This document shows, in pieces, positions 15,119-25,632 of a stretch of DNA of 64,000 bases. The first letter of the stretch is position 1; the number at the start of each line of letters is the position of its first letter. The translations under genes and the position numbers were made by a program. Source of the DNA: Bacillus sp. P14.5 (GTDB lineage: Bacteria > Bacillota > Bacilli > Bacillales > Bacillaceae_B). The notes below the pieces were generated by a model. That model searched no databases. It was not told the DNA's origin and worked only from the letters and a program-made list of their open reading frames with translations. The stretch spans positions 1 through 64,000 of the forward strand of contig NZ_NIJF01000033.1 in NCBI RefSeq assembly GCF_003316765.1, written 5' to 3'.

Positions 15119-15712
15119 TATTGTGGCTCTCGACACTCGCCTCGGAGCCACTATAACGATCATTTTCTCTTTTAGTGGCTCTCAACATCTTCCTGAAGGA
15201 CACTATCACGATTTTTTTCTCTTATAGTGACTCTCGACACCTTCCTGAAGGACACTATCACGATTTTTTTCTATTATAGTGGCTCTCGACACTCTCCTGA
15301 GGGACACTATAACGATTTTTCTCTCTTATAGTGGCTCTAGACTTCTTCATGAAGGACACTATCACGATTTTTTCTCTCATAGTGGCTCTCAACATCTTCC
15401 TGAGGGACACTATCACAATTTCTTTCTCTTATAGTGGCTCTCAACACCTCTCTGAGGGACACTATCTCGATTTTTCTCTCTTATAGTGGCTCTCGACTTC
15501 TTCATGAAGGACACTATCACAATTTCTTTCTCTTATAGTGGCTCTCAACACCTCCCTGAGGGACACTATCACAATTTCTTTCTCTTATAGTGGCTCTCAA
15601 CACCTCTCTGAGGGACACTATCTCGATTTTTCTCTCTTATAGTGGCTCTCGACTTCTTCATGAAGGACACTATCACGATTATTTACTAATATAGTGTCCC
15701 TCAAAACTCCAC
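15119..15712. repeat. Array A: about 11 palindromic units of 52 bp
   Basis: The units follow one another without interruption between pepV and ythQ. Each has arms TATAGTGGCTCTC and GAGGGACACTATC (11 of 13 positions pair), an 11-base loop and a 17-base A/T-rich linker. Some adjacent unit pairs are repeated as blocks (for example near 15440-15540 and 15600-15690), showing growth by duplication of multi-unit blocks. The array contains no gene-like ORF. Confidence 0.85.
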
Positions 15713-15756
15713 TCAGTGAGTAACAGGCAACAGCTACAATTCTTTTAGGAAATTCC

Positions 15757-16914
15757 CTAAAAAACACCAAAATAATGCAGCATTGATATAGCCAGAATGG
15801 CGAAATACGGAATGAACGCCAGAGCCCTTGTTATGCTTTGAACTTTTATGAACTCAGCTTTTTCACTATATTTACTTCCAATCGGATGCTTGGTGACCAG
15901 CTTCTCCCAAATCCACTCGTTCCACGCGAAGATGGACAGCGCCACCAGAGCTGCTGCGCCAAGCTTCAGCCATAACGCGGGAAGTACAATCTGTGAAAAA
16001 GAAAGGACTCCGATGGACTGAGTGTAAGTCGCACTATAGGTGAAGTTCCGGATCAATACCTTGGTGAACAACTCAAGGTATCCAAAGGTTGGAGTCTGTC
16101 TCTTGAATATGCGCTGTGATTTCGGGAAAAGCAGCGGCTTGCTTCGTTCTGAAGAAACCGGTTGTTTTTCCACATGCTGCGAGAAGAGAAGGATGAGTGA
16201 AATCCATTTCATCTTTAAATTTCCCTCGATGTGCAGATTTCTTTTCATTGAATTTTCACTGAAGATTCTCTTTCGATTCAGAACGAGAGAGAAGAAAATC
16301 AACCCGATATTGACCAGCAGCAGGATGACATCCAAACCGGCAGCCATAAGTCTGTATGCAATTCCCCATAATTGCAGCTGAACGACGATAGCCAAAAGGA
16401 ATAGTCCCGTCCTCTTCCAACTTTTCTTTTTACCTGCCAGCGCTCCTTTTACCGCCATATGGCTCCATTTTGAACTCAATAGGAAAACCATATAAACTAC
16501 AAAAGCAAAGACACTGATGCTATAGTGGTTCAGCCAAAAAGGTGCCAGGAGTCCCCCGACTGCAAAGGTTAACAAAAATGTGCCCGCATAAGTGCTGAAT
16601 ATTCCCCATTTTTTCACACCGAGGAATAGTCTTTGATGCTTTACCAAAAATACCTGGTCGGCTTCCAGCAGGCACGTTCTGAAGTACCCTGTAAGAATGT
16701 ACAAAAATGGGATGAGATAGAACAATTCAAATGGGACCTGTTCCACCCAATCCGGAATGTCTATCCACCACGACCTGTAAATCATCGTGCCGATCACCAG
16801 TGATGGAATGATTAAATAGAGCATGACGGTCCAGTCTGCGACGGATTTGAAAGCTTTATATTGAAATTGGAACCCATCTCGGTACCTTCGAGAGAAAAGC
16901 CGGAAACTATTCAC
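15757..16914 (-). CDS. ythQ: ABC transporter permease, EcsB family
   Basis: A 385-residue membrane protein with about eight to ten hydrophobic segments and a charged central loop (residues about 240-275). Length and position next to the ATPase match YthQ, an EcsB-family exporter subunit. The likely start is the GTG at 16914, which overlaps the end of ythP (GTGAATAG contains its stop); an in-frame ATG lies 54 bases further upstream inside ythP. The ribosome binding site GGGAAGG lies within the end of ythP, so translation is coupled. The substrate is unknown; the related EcsAB pair influences secretion and competence in B. subtilis. Confidence 0.85.
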   Translation of the reverse strand: MNSFRLFSRRYRDGFQFQYKAFKSVADWTVMLYLIIPSLVIGTMIYRSWWIDIPDWVEQVPFELFYLIPFLYILTGYFRTCLLEADQVFLVKHQRLFLGVKKWGIFSTYAGTFLLTFAVGGLLAPFWLNHYSISVFAFVVYMVFLLSSKWSHMAVKGALAGKKKSWKRTGLFLLAIVVQLQLWGIAYRLMAAGLDVILLLVNIGLIFFSLVLNRKRIFSENSMKRNLHIEGNLKMKWISLILLFSQHVEKQPVSSERSKPLLFPKSQRIFKRQTPTFGYLELFTKVLIRNFTYSATYTQSIGVLSFSQIVLPALWLKLGAAALVALSIFAWNEWIWEKLVTKHPIGSKYSEKAEFIKVQSITRALAFIPYFAILAISMLHYFGVF

Positions 16915-17617
16915 TGCCTTCCCTCTCTTCATCAGGGATGCAATCATAGAGGCTTCCTCCCTCTGCACCGCATTCCTTTAAAACTTTTTCCAGAGGTCCG
17001 GAAGAGAGCATCGTCCCTTGGTCTATGATGACAAATTCATCGCAGATCCTTTGAGCTGTGTCGAGAACATGCGTACACATCAAGATTCCCGCACCTCTGC
17101 TCCTCTCTTCTTCCAGAGATCTCAGCATCAATTTGGTAGCATTCGGATCAAGTCCGATGAACGGCTCATCAATGATCAAGAGCTGAGGCTCTGTCAATAA
17201 TGCCAGCACAATCATCCCTTTTTGCTGCATTCCTTTTGAAAAAGTCGAAGGAAACTGATGCGCGTGGTCAAACAGCCTGTATTTCTTAAGAAGTTCTTCG
17301 CCTCTTTGTTTGTAAATATTCTGCGGAATTTTCTCCACACTTCCGACAAAATCTATGTGCTCCCATAGGGTCAGTTCATCATAATATATCGGCCTTTCAG
17401 GAATGTAGGAATACGTGACACCCTCAGCAATGTCCGTTTCACCTTCCATGAACGGCAGCAGCCCCAGCATCCCTTTAATAGTCGTGCTCTTCCCAGCCCC
17501 ATTGGAACCGATCATTCCCAGAATACTACCAGAAGAAATTGAAAAAGCAACATTATGTATTAAAGACTTTCCTGCTTCATATCCACCCTGCTCTATATCT
17601 ACTTTTAAAATTGTCAT
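16907..17617 (-). CDS. ythP: ABC transporter ATP-binding protein
   Basis: A 236-residue ATPase with Walker A GSNGAGKSTT, an unusual signature region FSKGMQQKGM in place of LSGGQ, Walker B LLIIDEPFIGLD and switch His in MCTHVLD. The SKGMQ-type signature is usual in this EcsA/YthP-like group. The start is the ATG at 17617, preceded by GGAGGGGAACTT; the frame is open a little further upstream. It forms an exporter with the overlapping ythQ gene. The pair lies divergent from ytzE, as in B. subtilis. Confidence 0.9.
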   Translation of the reverse strand: MTILKVDIEQGGYEAGKSLIHNVAFSISSGSILGMIGSNGAGKSTTIKGMLGLLPFMEGETDIAEGVTYSYIPERPIYYDELTLWEHIDFVGSVEKIPQNIYKQRGEELLKKYRLFDHAHQFPSTFSKGMQQKGMIVLALLTEPQLLIIDEPFIGLDPNATKLMLRSLEEERSRGAGILMCTHVLDTAQRICDEFVIIDQGTMLSSGPLEKVLKECGAEGGSLYDCIPDEEREGSE

Positions 17618-17914
17618 AAGTTCCCCTCCACTAGATATATACGGCATAGTGGAAAAAAAGTTCTGTTTTTTAATTTTTCTGACGGGTATACATATACTAT
17701 AAGGAACAACCCTTCTTCAAGTTTTAATTTTTTGTAAATTTGGACATTAACCTAGAATTCCTTTGTGAAGAGGGGTACAATAGAAGTGTTCCGACATCTA
17801 TGGAAAACCAATAAAAAGGAGCTGTCTCAAACGGAATATATTCCTTGATGAGTAGAATCTCTATAAGCTGATATGCAGGCTTGCCTTTGGGAAAAAAGAT
17901 GAGGGAGTGGTTTT

Positions 17915-18136
17915 TTGAAACCTTCAACAAATCGAATGCTGACTCGAATTAAATCAATCTACATTTTTATTAAAAAGAATGGCACTGTTACCACACAGGA
18001 CCTGGTAGATGAGTTCTGCATTACTCCGCGCACCATTCAAAGAGATCTGAATGTATTGGCTTACAACGACTTGGTAGAAAGTCCAGGACGGGGCCAATGG
18101 ACAACGACGGAAAAGAAGGTTAAAATGACCTCCTAG
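17915..18136 (+). CDS. ytzE: DeoR-type helix-turn-helix protein
   Basis: A 73-residue DNA-binding protein made up of only the winged helix-turn-helix of the DeoR family: the recognition helix is in VDEFCITPRTIQRDLNVLA (residues about 30-49), followed by a short wing (VESPGRGQWTTT). It has no effector-binding domain, like B. subtilis YtzE (about the same length). The TTG at 17915 follows GAGGGAG; an ATG seven codons later is an alternative. Its target is unknown. The neighbouring divergent ythPQ genes are a natural candidate. Confidence 0.85.
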   Translation: MKPSTNRMLTRIKSIYIFIKKNGTVTTQDLVDEFCITPRTIQRDLNVLAYNDLVESPGRGQWTTTEKKVKMTS

Positions 18137-18195
18137 CTACATAGATTAGCGGGAACACCAATACTAAAAATGAACATTAAAATGGATACCAACAA

Positions 18196-18232
18196 AAAGA
18201 GCTGACGCGGATTAGATCGCATCAGCTCTTTT
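18196..18232. terminator. Bidirectional terminator between ytzE and ytzG
   Basis: AGAGCTGA and TCAGCTCT arms are flanked by an A-run on the left and a T-run on the right, so the hairpin can end transcripts from both convergent genes. Confidence 0.85.
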
Positions 18233-18233
18233 C

Positions 18234-18952
18234 TTATTCTATCTTGAAGTTCTTCAATTCCTCGACTTCCTCATCCGTCAGTTCCCGGTATTCCCCAAGC
18301 TCAAGAGTTTCATCAAGCGGCAGCGGTCCCATAGACATCCTCTTCAAGTAAATGACCCGTTTGCCCACTGCTTCAAACATCCTTTTCACCTGATGGAACT
18401 TTCCTTCGGTGATCGTTAATTGAATTTCTGACCTGAGCCCGGAAGAGATGATGTTAAGTTCACCCGGTTTCGTTTCGTATCCATCCTCCAGCGTAACTCC
18501 TTTGGCAAAAGCAGCCACATCTTCTTCTGTCACTTCTCCATCAATGAATGCAAAGTACGTTTTGGGCACATGCTTTTTCGGTGAAAGCAGCTGGTGTGAA
18601 AGCTGACCGTCATTAGTGATCAGCAACAGGCCTTCTGTGTCTTTATCAAGTCTTCCCACAGGAAATGGATTGAAGATCTGATCCTCCATCTGGAGCAGAT
18701 CAATGACCGTCTCTCCCTCAGCATCTTCCGTGGCAGACAGGACACCCGGCGGCTTGTTCATCATAAGATAGACGAACTCTTTGTAAACGACCTCTTCTCC
18801 ATGGACGGTAACCGTATCTTTTTCAGGATCAACCTGAAACTTTGCATCCTTGACCACTTCGCCGTTGACAATGGTACCTCCGCCTTTTAAATGTTTTTTA
18901 CTTCTTTTCTGCTTCCATATCCCATATTAGATAACAATTTATCGATTCTCAA
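18234..18952 (-). pseudogene. ytzG: Pseudouridine synthase RsuA/YtzG with N-terminal frameshift
   Basis: The family modifies U516-type positions of 16S rRNA. The catalytic domain is intact (GRLDKDTEGLLLIT holds the catalytic Asp; MMNKPPGVLSAT and KFHQVKRMFEAVG are present). The N-terminal S4 RNA-binding domain is in another frame: from a TTG at 18952 it reads MRIDKLLSNMGYGSRKEV and then hits a stop. A run of six A (18894-18899 on the plus strand as T) must be seven to give the expected KKHLKGGGTIVNGEVV. As read, only a 207-residue S4-less protein from an internal GTG could be made. The gene is either inactivated or the base is missing from the sequence. Confidence 0.85.
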
Positions 18953-19031
18953 ATTTTGTCACTTCCCATTCTGTAGGTAATGGCCTATACCCTTTCAAAG
19001 GCTTCGCATAGGCTGTAGTGAATATATAAAT

Positions 19032-19224
19032 AAGGCTGTTTTCGCATACATTGTTGCTTTTCGGAAAAAACCCAAGAGCCGGATTTTTCCCCTGGTACTA
19101 AGGGTTTTCTCTCAAATCTGGGAGAGAAGCTCTTTTCTTTTCATGTTTACCAGGTTACTCCCCTGAACTATGGTTGTTTTTTCAGAATTGGCGTCAAATA
19201 GCAACAAAGTTTACGAAAAGAGCC
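19032..19224. mobile_element. MITE-like element, copy 1 (about 193 bp)
   Basis: Ends are AAGGCTGTTTTCGCA and, inverted, TACGAAAAGAGCC, with an internal GAGCCGGATTTTTCCCCTG shared by the copies at 20174-20368 and 48081-48236. It has no ORF. It lies in inverted orientation to the second copy, with the 73-residue gene between them. Confidence 0.7.
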
Positions 19225-19248
19225 ATAAATAATGCGAGGTGTGCACGT

Positions 19249-19470
19249 ATGTATCCTAGACAGCAAGGACAGGGCGGATTGTTCCTTCCCCTGCCTCAAT
19301 TCCCGCAGACTCCCGGTTACGGCGGAGGCTATGACGGAAGCTATGGCGGCGGAATTGGTTCTTTTGAAAACCGGCTGGACCGTCTCGAAAAGCAGTATCA
19401 GCGCCTGGACCGCAGGGTTGACCGGTTGGAGCGCCAAGTTGACCGAATTCAAAGGCAGTTGGGTTATTAG
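19249..19470 (+). CDS. Small Gly-rich coiled-coil protein, possibly spore-related
   Basis: A 73-residue protein in two parts: an N-terminal Pro/Gln/Gly/Tyr-rich segment (residues 1-36, with PGYGGGYDGSYGGG) and a C-terminal heptad-like helix where RLDRLEKQ and RLDRRVDRLERQVDR repeat. The composition resembles small Bacillus coat or exosporium-associated proteins, but I recognise no named family. The ATG at 19249 follows GAGGTG. Its start is only about 25 bases from the end of a MITE-like element, so its promoter may lie in that element, and a second inverted copy lies 700 bases downstream. Confidence 0.6.
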   Translation: MYPRQQGQGGLFLPLPQFPQTPGYGGGYDGSYGGGIGSFENRLDRLEKQYQRLDRRVDRLERQVDRIQRQLGY

Positions 19471-19582
19471 GCCATATTTAAATTTAGATAAAAACGAAGA
19501 GGCGGATTATTTTATGACCGCCTCTTTATTTCTGAAAAATTGTTTGGAGTGGTTTGCCTTTCTCTCCTTTTACTTAAGGGGA

Positions 19583-20165
19583 TTGGAGCGGAAGCCGCGC
19601 GATCTCCTGCGGGCCAAGCGGTCGTCTAGTTCCAGCGCCTAGCCCCTCGGGGTCAAATAACCTCAAGAGAATAAAAGGAAAGACCGCCTTTTTTTCTCTT
19701 GAGAACATTTGCCTGTCGGGGCTGACCGAGGCGCTTCCACTTTTAATGACAGGTGAGACCAAGGTTACGTACCCACTGGAACGTAACCCCGCAGGCGAAT
19801 CCAGCTCCAGCGGCCAACGACTAGCAGATTTCGGTCTCTCTTCTTGCCAATCTAGCTGCATGGCCCCAACGGCTAGCTGACTTCCCTGCCTCCTCCTTGC
19901 GATAAGTCAACATCAACTCACTGTGTTCGTTGTGTTTCCTTTATCTCATGCGGAGTCAGTCCAGTCCGTACGCCGCTGAGCGGGGCCTTTCCACTTTATA
20001 TAGATAAGTTATCATCGAATCGCTAGCACTCTTCGTGATTCATTTATCTCATGCGAGAGCCCTAAAATCTGTACGTCGCTGATCGGCCGCTTCCGCTTTT
20101 TATGAAGCTGAGGAGGCTCACCGCCCGCCCCGTAGAGTCGCGCGGCTGGAGCGGAAATCCATTAT
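19583..20165. repeat. Cluster of G/C-rich dispersed palindromic repeats
   Basis: It begins with GATTGGAGCGGAAG and ends with GGAGCGGAAATCCATTA, the two conserved ends also seen at 33944-34243, 31881-32006 and 62656-62777. Inside are segments such as CCTAGCCCCTCGGGGTC with a long hairpin (19650-19710) and GAGGAGGCTCACCGCCCGC. I recognise these as the dispersed repeats common between Bacillus genes; no protein is likely. Several internal blocks are duplicated, so this is a composite of two or three units. Confidence 0.7.
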
Positions 20166-20173
20166 TTTTAAAC

Positions 20174-20368
20174 AAGGCTCTTTTCGTAAACTTTGTTGCT
20201 ATTTGATATAAATTTCGAAAAACATCACTAAAATTCACCTTTATATCCTGGTAAGCAAGAAAGAAAAGAGCTACTCGCCACGTTAAGAGAGATAAACATT
20301 AGTATTCAGGGGAAAAATCCGGCTCTTGGGATTTTTCCGAAAGCCACAATCTATACGAAAACAGCCTT
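20174..20368. mobile_element. MITE-like element, copy 2 (about 195 bp)
   Basis: The reverse complement of this copy matches 19032-19224 along its length, with ends AAGGCTGTTTTCGTA and AAGGCTCTTTTCGTA. It directly abuts the G/C-rich repeat cluster. Confidence 0.7.
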
Positions 20369-20474
20369 AAACAAAGATAACTTTTCCAAAAATCGTTTAT
20401 AATCCCCACTCTTATAGCTTGTTCGATGATTAATAATTCATTCGGCATAGTCCATCATTTTTACAAGCCTTCTC

Positions 20475-22096
20475 TTACTGTCCCATCCTCAGCTTTCTTC
20501 TGACCTTGGCCGCCCTTTCGCCGAACAGCCTGTCAGCAAGACGGGATCTGAAGCTGAGATAGAAATAAATCAGCGCACCGGCACCTCCGCAAATCGCTAC
20601 GAGAGCAATGGCCTGCATTTTGGCTGAAGGATCGAGGAAGTTAACTAAAATCATATATAAGACAATGACCGCTGCAGCCATCACTGCGTTAAACATGATA
20701 ATCAGCAACGTTCTTCTGAAAACGGTAGTGTATTGATAATTTCCATAAATCTTAATCACGATAAGGTTGATGACAGTCGCTGCCAAATAGCCAATAGTCG
20801 TGGCAAGGACTGCTCCTTGTGTTTCCATCAATTTAATCAACGGAATATTCAGTATCAGCTTTACCAACAAACCGACCAGCAAACTAAGTATCGTATATTT
20901 TTGCTTGTCTATGCCTTGAAGGATTGCTGCAGTGACAGCAAACAATGCAAACAAAATCGCTACTGGGGCGTATGTTCGCAGCACTTCTGTTCCAAGGTCA
21001 CTATGGCTGTAGAACAGCGTATACGTTGGCTCTGCCAGCAACGAGATTCCAAGCGCAGCCGGAATCGTCAGGAATAACAGAATCTGAAAGGTCTGATCAA
21101 GCTGACGGTTCATCTTGCCGTATTCGTTTTTTGTAAAAGCTGAAGTGATCAAAGGCAGCAATGACATAGAAAATGCCGTAGCCAATGAAACAGGGATGAT
21201 AACGAGCTTATGGGCAGCAAAGTTCAAAACACCGAAAGCCGTATCCGCTATATCCGCATTACCGATTGCCCCCATCGCTCTGTTGAAAGTCATTTGATCG
21301 ACAAGCTGAAACAAAGGATTCGCAATACCGACAAAGATAAACGGAATCGAGTAGGCAATGATCTCTTTATAGATTTCTACCAAGGAAATGTCCACTGTTC
21401 CTTTATCATCTTCCAGCATTCTATCAAAGCGGGGCTTTCTCTTGAACCAGTACCAAATCAAGGAAATCAAACTGGCGGCTCCCCCGACAAACGCACCGAA
21501 AGTTGCAACGCTGATAGCGGTAGTCATATCTCCTTTGATCACATAAAGGACGACATAGACACCGACCAGGAGGAAGACGATCCGGACAATCTGTTCAATT
21601 ACCTGGGAGACAGCCGTCGGTCCCATGGAATTGTGTCCTTGAAAGAATCCCCTGATCAAGCTCATAAATGGGATAATGATCAAAGCAAAGCTGACCGCCC
21701 TGATGACCGTTGTAACCTGTTCAACCGTAATAACCTGCTCTTTACTTGGTATGGTGATTTCAGCAAAGAAAGGAGCAAACGCATACATGATCAGGAATGA
21801 GACAATACCTGTAAGGGTCATCAACACGAGACCGGATTTGAACAGCTTCCTTCCAACATGATACTCTTGCATAGCATTATATTTAGAGATGAATTTTGAC
21901 ACTGCCAGCGGCACCCCTGCCGTCGCAATCGTCAAAAAGATCGTGTAAGGGACATATCCATAGGAATACAGTGAAGTCGGTTCAACTTCATTTCCCAGTA
22001 AAGCGTAAAACGGTATAACAAAAAAAGACCGAGAAACTTTGAAATAAATACGCCGAGCGTTAAAATAAACGTACCTCTAATTAAAGTCGATGACAT
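20475..22096 (-). pseudogene. ytgP: MurJ/MOP-family flippase YtgP with N-terminal frameshift
   Basis: YtgP is a MurJ-like lipid II flippase of the polysaccharide-biosynthesis (MOP) superfamily with 14 membrane segments, about 540 residues in B. subtilis. Most of the protein reads openly from 21935 to 20475. The N-terminus is in a different frame: an ATG at 22096 after GGAAGGG reads MSSTLIRGTFILTLGVFISK and FLGLF, then shifts at a run of seven T (20-30 codons in). Eight T would restore the family sequence through to TIATAGVPLAVSKF. The internal ORF alone would lack the first membrane helix. YtgP is functionally important, so a missing base in the sequence is more likely than true loss. Confidence 0.85.
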
Positions 22097-22249
22097 AAAA
22101 ATTCCCTTCCGAAACTTCTAATTTCACACTATAGGTAGTTTACTATTCAGGCTTATGAAACACAACTAGAAAGCAATCGGATTAGGGTTTGTAATCTATG
22201 GCAAATAGCATTAAAATTAGCGGTGACAGCGTGAAAGATGGTGGAATGA

Positions 22250-23530
22250 ATGAAAAAATATGATGTAATCGTCATCGGAGGAGGGCCATCGGGTTTGATG
22301 GCATCCATCGCCGCAGGAGAAAACGGCGGGAAAGTCCTCCTGATTGACAAAGGAAATAAGCTCGGCAGAAAGCTGGCAATCTCAGGCGGCGGCCGGTGCA
22401 ATGTGACAAACAGGCTTCCAATTGAAGAAATCATCAAGCACATCCCAGGAAACGGCCGCTTTCTCTACAGCGCCTTTTCAGAGTTTAATAATGAAGATAT
22501 CATCTCTTTTTTTGAAAAACTGGGCATTGAACTGAAGGAAGAAGATCATGGCAGAATGTTTCCTGTTTCCAACAAGGCCCAGTCTGTTGTAGATGCTCTT
22601 TTAAACAGAATGAATGAGCTTGGCGTCGAAAAACGAACGAACTCACCTGTTAAAAAAGTGAATTATGTGGACGGCCGGGCTGCAGGTGTTACATTGCAAT
22701 CCGGTGAAAGCTTCGCTGCCGGGTCCGTCATCATCGCAGTAGGCGGGAAATCCGTTCCACACACAGGTTCCACAGGTGACGGCTATGCCTGGGCAGAAGA
22801 TGCCGGGCACACGATCACAGATTTATTTCCGACAGAAGTTCCGCTCACATCTGATGAGCCCTTCATCAAGGAACGCGAACTTCAAGGATTGTCTCTTCGT
22901 GATGTCGCGCTCAGCGTCCTAAACCCGAAAGGAAAAGCACTGGTCACCCATAAAATGGACATGATCTTCACCCATATCGGCATTTCCGGACCAGCTGTCC
23001 TTCGCTGCAGCCAATATGTCGTCAAAGCAATGAAAAAATGGAACCTGACTCATGTGACCATGCATATCGACAGCTTTCCCGATAAGAATGAAGAAGTATT
23101 GTTTCAGGAGCTGAACTCTCTTATCAAAAAAGAAGAAGAGAAAAAAGCGGTGAAAAACATACTTAAAGGTTTGATGCCGGAACGTTACCTCCTGTTCCTG
23201 CTCGAGCGTGCCGAAATCGATCCCGGCCAGCAGGGCATCACTCTCTCTGGTGAAAAAATCCGCGAATTGGCCCGCCTGGCAAAAGGGTTCACCTTCACGG
23301 TCAATGGAACCCTATCCATTGACAAAGCCTTCGTGACAGGAGGCGGCGTGTCCGTGAAAGAAATCCAGCCAAAGACAATGGCTTCGAAAAAAATGGACGG
23401 GCTTTTCTTCTGCGGCGAAGTCCTCGACATCCACGGTTACACAGGCGGGTACAACATTACGTCTGCCCTTGTAACTGGAAGGCTTGCAGGTGTGAATGCG
23501 GCTTTGAGTGCGTTGGAAGTCTCGAAATAA
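22250..23530 (+). CDS. ytfP: FAD-dependent oxidoreductase, HI0933/BaiN family
   Basis: A 426-residue flavoprotein with the N-terminal FAD-binding motif [19 protein letters not shown] (residues about 5-23), the family segment [16 protein letters not shown] (about 44-59), and a C-terminal [19 protein letters not shown]. This fits the HI0933-like/BaiN-like oxidoreductases; the physiological substrate is not established. Length fits the family (about 420). The ATG follows GGTGG. It is divergent from ytgP, as in B. subtilis, and ends at a strong terminator. Confidence 0.9.
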   Translation: MKKYDVIVIGGGPSGLMASIAAGENGGKVLLIDKGNKLGRKLAISGGGRCNVTNRLPIEEIIKHIPGNGRFLYSAFSEFNNEDIISFFEKLGIELKEEDHGRMFPVSNKAQSVVDALLNRMNELGVEKRTNSPVKKVNYVDGRAAGVTLQSGESFAAGSVIIAVGGKSVPHTGSTGDGYAWAEDAGHTITDLFPTEVPLTSDEPFIKERELQGLSLRDVALSVLNPKGKALVTHKMDMIFTHIGISGPAVLRCSQYVVKAMKKWNLTHVTMHIDSFPDKNEEVLFQELNSLIKKEEEKKAVKNILKGLMPERYLLFLLERAEIDPGQQGITLSGEKIRELARLAKGFTFTVNGTLSIDKAFVTGGGVSVKEIQPKTMASKKMDGLFFCGEVLDIHGYTGGYNITSALVTGRLAGVNAALSALEVSK

Positions 23531-23540
23531 GTGCTGTGAA

Positions 23541-23592
23541 AGCGCCGGGTCCCTCTCCTTCCATTCGGTTGGAGAGGAAGCCGGCGTTTTTT
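23541..23592 (+). terminator. Terminator of ytfP
   Basis: GCGCCGG, CTCTCC, GGAGAG and CCGGCG form a long stem followed by TTTTTTTG. Confidence 0.85.
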
Positions 23593-23848
23593 TGTTACAC
23601 TTTAGCCCTTTGTAGCACGACCAGGGACAGTTCCTCTTCGCGCTTTAAAGTATTAAAGTGAAATCTAGCAGGTCGTATCTGTGTATAAGGTGATCGTATA
23701 GTTGCATACTCCGCTCAGAATTGTGAATAACCCGATCGTATTCTTGCATGTTCCGCTCGCAAAGCCATCCCACCCATAAAACGAGCTCCTAACTTCCGTC
23801 ACTTTCAGATGACATAACCCTATTTTCCACCGTGAGCCACTCCATAAA

Positions 23849-24034
23849 TCACTTTTTATAAACAATCATCGCGGAAAAACAATAGATCTGCTCATCATCC
23901 ACATCTTCCGGCATGGCAGCCACATGATATTTAATATCGACGATGCTGTCTTCGTCCACCGACTTGAGGAATCTATTCATATCTCTCTCCAAATCCTTTT
24001 CATGTTCATAATCAAATACTTTCACCTGGATCAT
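23849..24034 (-). CDS. cse60: Sporulation protein Cse60
   Basis: A 61-residue acidic protein beginning MIQVKVFDYEHEKDLERDMN, matching the small SigE-controlled sporulation protein Cse60 of Bacillus. No known enzymatic function. The ATG at 24034 is 8 bases after GGGAG, better placed than the ATG two codons upstream. The upstream side faces the long palindromic array B, so its promoter lies at or inside the array edge. The fit by length and sequence is good. Confidence 0.8.
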   Translation of the reverse strand: MIQVKVFDYEHEKDLERDMNRFLKSVDEDSIVDIKYHVAAMPEDVDDEQIYCFSAMIVYKK

Positions 24035-24157
24035 GATCATTGCTCCCTTTTCACATAGATTCTACTAACATTCTAGACATTTTTTCTAATTTTCAGTCAT
24101 GCAGAAGCATGCCTTTACATCAAATGCGGGAAGGCGTGAATCCAAAAAGGTATATTT

Positions 24158-25575
24158 GCTACATGAGTTGCTTTAAAATCGATAACTCCTGTATTTTGAT
24201 AGTCATTCTGGGTACATGGGTTGCACCTAAACCAAGAACTCATGTATCCAAGGAGACTCGCTGGGTACATGAGTGACATCAAAACTGGTAACTCATGTAT
24301 CCACATAGCCGCTCTGGGTACACGAGTTGCATTAAAACCACAAACTCATGTATCCACGCAGACTCGATGGGTACACGAGTGACGTCAAAACCAGTAACTT
24401 ATGTACCCACATAGCTGCGCTGGATACATAAGTTGCATCAAAACCAGCGACTCATGTACCCACATAGCCGCTATGGGTACACGAGTTGCACCAAAACCAC
24501 GAACTTATGTATCCAAGGAGACTCGCTGGGTACATAAGTGACGTCAAAACTGGTAACTCATGTATCCACATATCCGCTATGGGTACACGAGTTGCATCAA
24601 AACCAGGGACTCATGTATCCACGCAGACTCGATGGGTACATGAGTTGCACCAAAACCAGGGACTCATGTATCCACTCAGACTCGCTGGATACACGAGTTG
24701 CACCATAACCACGAACTCATGTATTCACGCAGGCTCGTTGGGTACACGAGTGACGTCAAAACCAGTAACTCATGTACCCACATAGACTCGATGGGTACAC
24801 GAGTTGCATCAAAACCAGGGACTCATGTATCCACGCAGACTCGATGGGTACATGAGTTGCACCAAAACCACAAACTCATTTCTCCATGCAGGCTCGCTGG
24901 GTACACGAGTGACGTCAAAATCGGTAACTCATGTATCCACTTACGCTCTCTGGGTACATGAGTGACGTCAAAACTGGTAACTCATGTATCCACATAGGCT
25001 CGCTGGGTACATAAGTTGCACCATAACCACGAACTCATGTATCCAAGGAGACTCGCTGGGTACATGAGTGACGTCAAGAACCAGTAACTCATGTATCCAC
25101 ATAGCCACTATGGGTACACGAGTTGCATCAAACCAGGGACTCATGATCCACGCAGACTCGCTGGGTACATGAGTGACGTCAAAATCGGTAACTCATGTAT
25201 CCATGCAGGCTCGCTGGGTACATGAGTTGCATCAAAACCAGCGACTCATGTACCCACATAGGCTGGCTAGGTACACGAGTTGCACCATAACCACGAACTC
25301 ATGTACCCACGCAGACTCGATGGGTACATGAGTTGCATCAAAACCAGTAACTCATGTACCCACGCAGACTCGATGAGTACATGAGTTGCATCAAAACCAC
25401 AAACTCATGTATCCATGCAGGCTCGCTGGGTACATGAGTGACATCAAAACCAGCGACTCATGTACCCACATAGCCGCTCTGGGTACACGAGTTGCACCAC
25501 AACCACGAACTCATGTATCCAAGGAGACTCGCTGGGTACATAAGTAGCATCAAAATCCGGAACTCACGTATCCAC
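24158..25575. repeat. Array B: about 27 palindromic units of 53 bp
   Basis: The largest array of the window. A typical unit is GGGTACATGAGT, a 16-base loop, ACTCATGTACCC (12-bp perfect inverted arms, 40 bases in all), then a 13-base linker such as ACATAGCCGCTAT. Loop variants (TTGCATCAAAACCAGG, GACGTCAAAACTGGTA) are mixed along the array. ORFs crossing it are products of the repeat. The array lies between divergent cse60 and proS and ends 22 bases before the proS promoter. Confidence 0.9.
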
Positions 25576-25597
25576 AAAATATAATTCCAAAAATAAA

Positions 25598-25626
25598 TTG
25601 ACTTTTTCATCCAAGGAAAATATAAT
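25598..25626 (+). promoter_or_regulatory. SigA promoter of proS
   Basis: TTGACT and TATAAT with a 17-base spacer, about 180 bases upstream of the T-box antiterminator sequence. Confidence 0.85.
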
Positions 25627-25632
25627 ACTTAA

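Noticed and set aside
17724..17930. 68-codon minus-strand ORF between ythP and ytzE
   Set aside because: No ribosome binding site, and it covers the promoter region of the divergent genes.
24486..24961. ORFs with repeated HELMYPRRLAGY-type peptides
   Set aside because: They lie wholly inside array B, follow its 53-base period in shifting frames, and have no ribosome binding site.
24158..25575. CRISPR array
   Set aside because: Every part of the unit, including the would-be spacer, recurs; arms are inverted; no cas genes are nearby.
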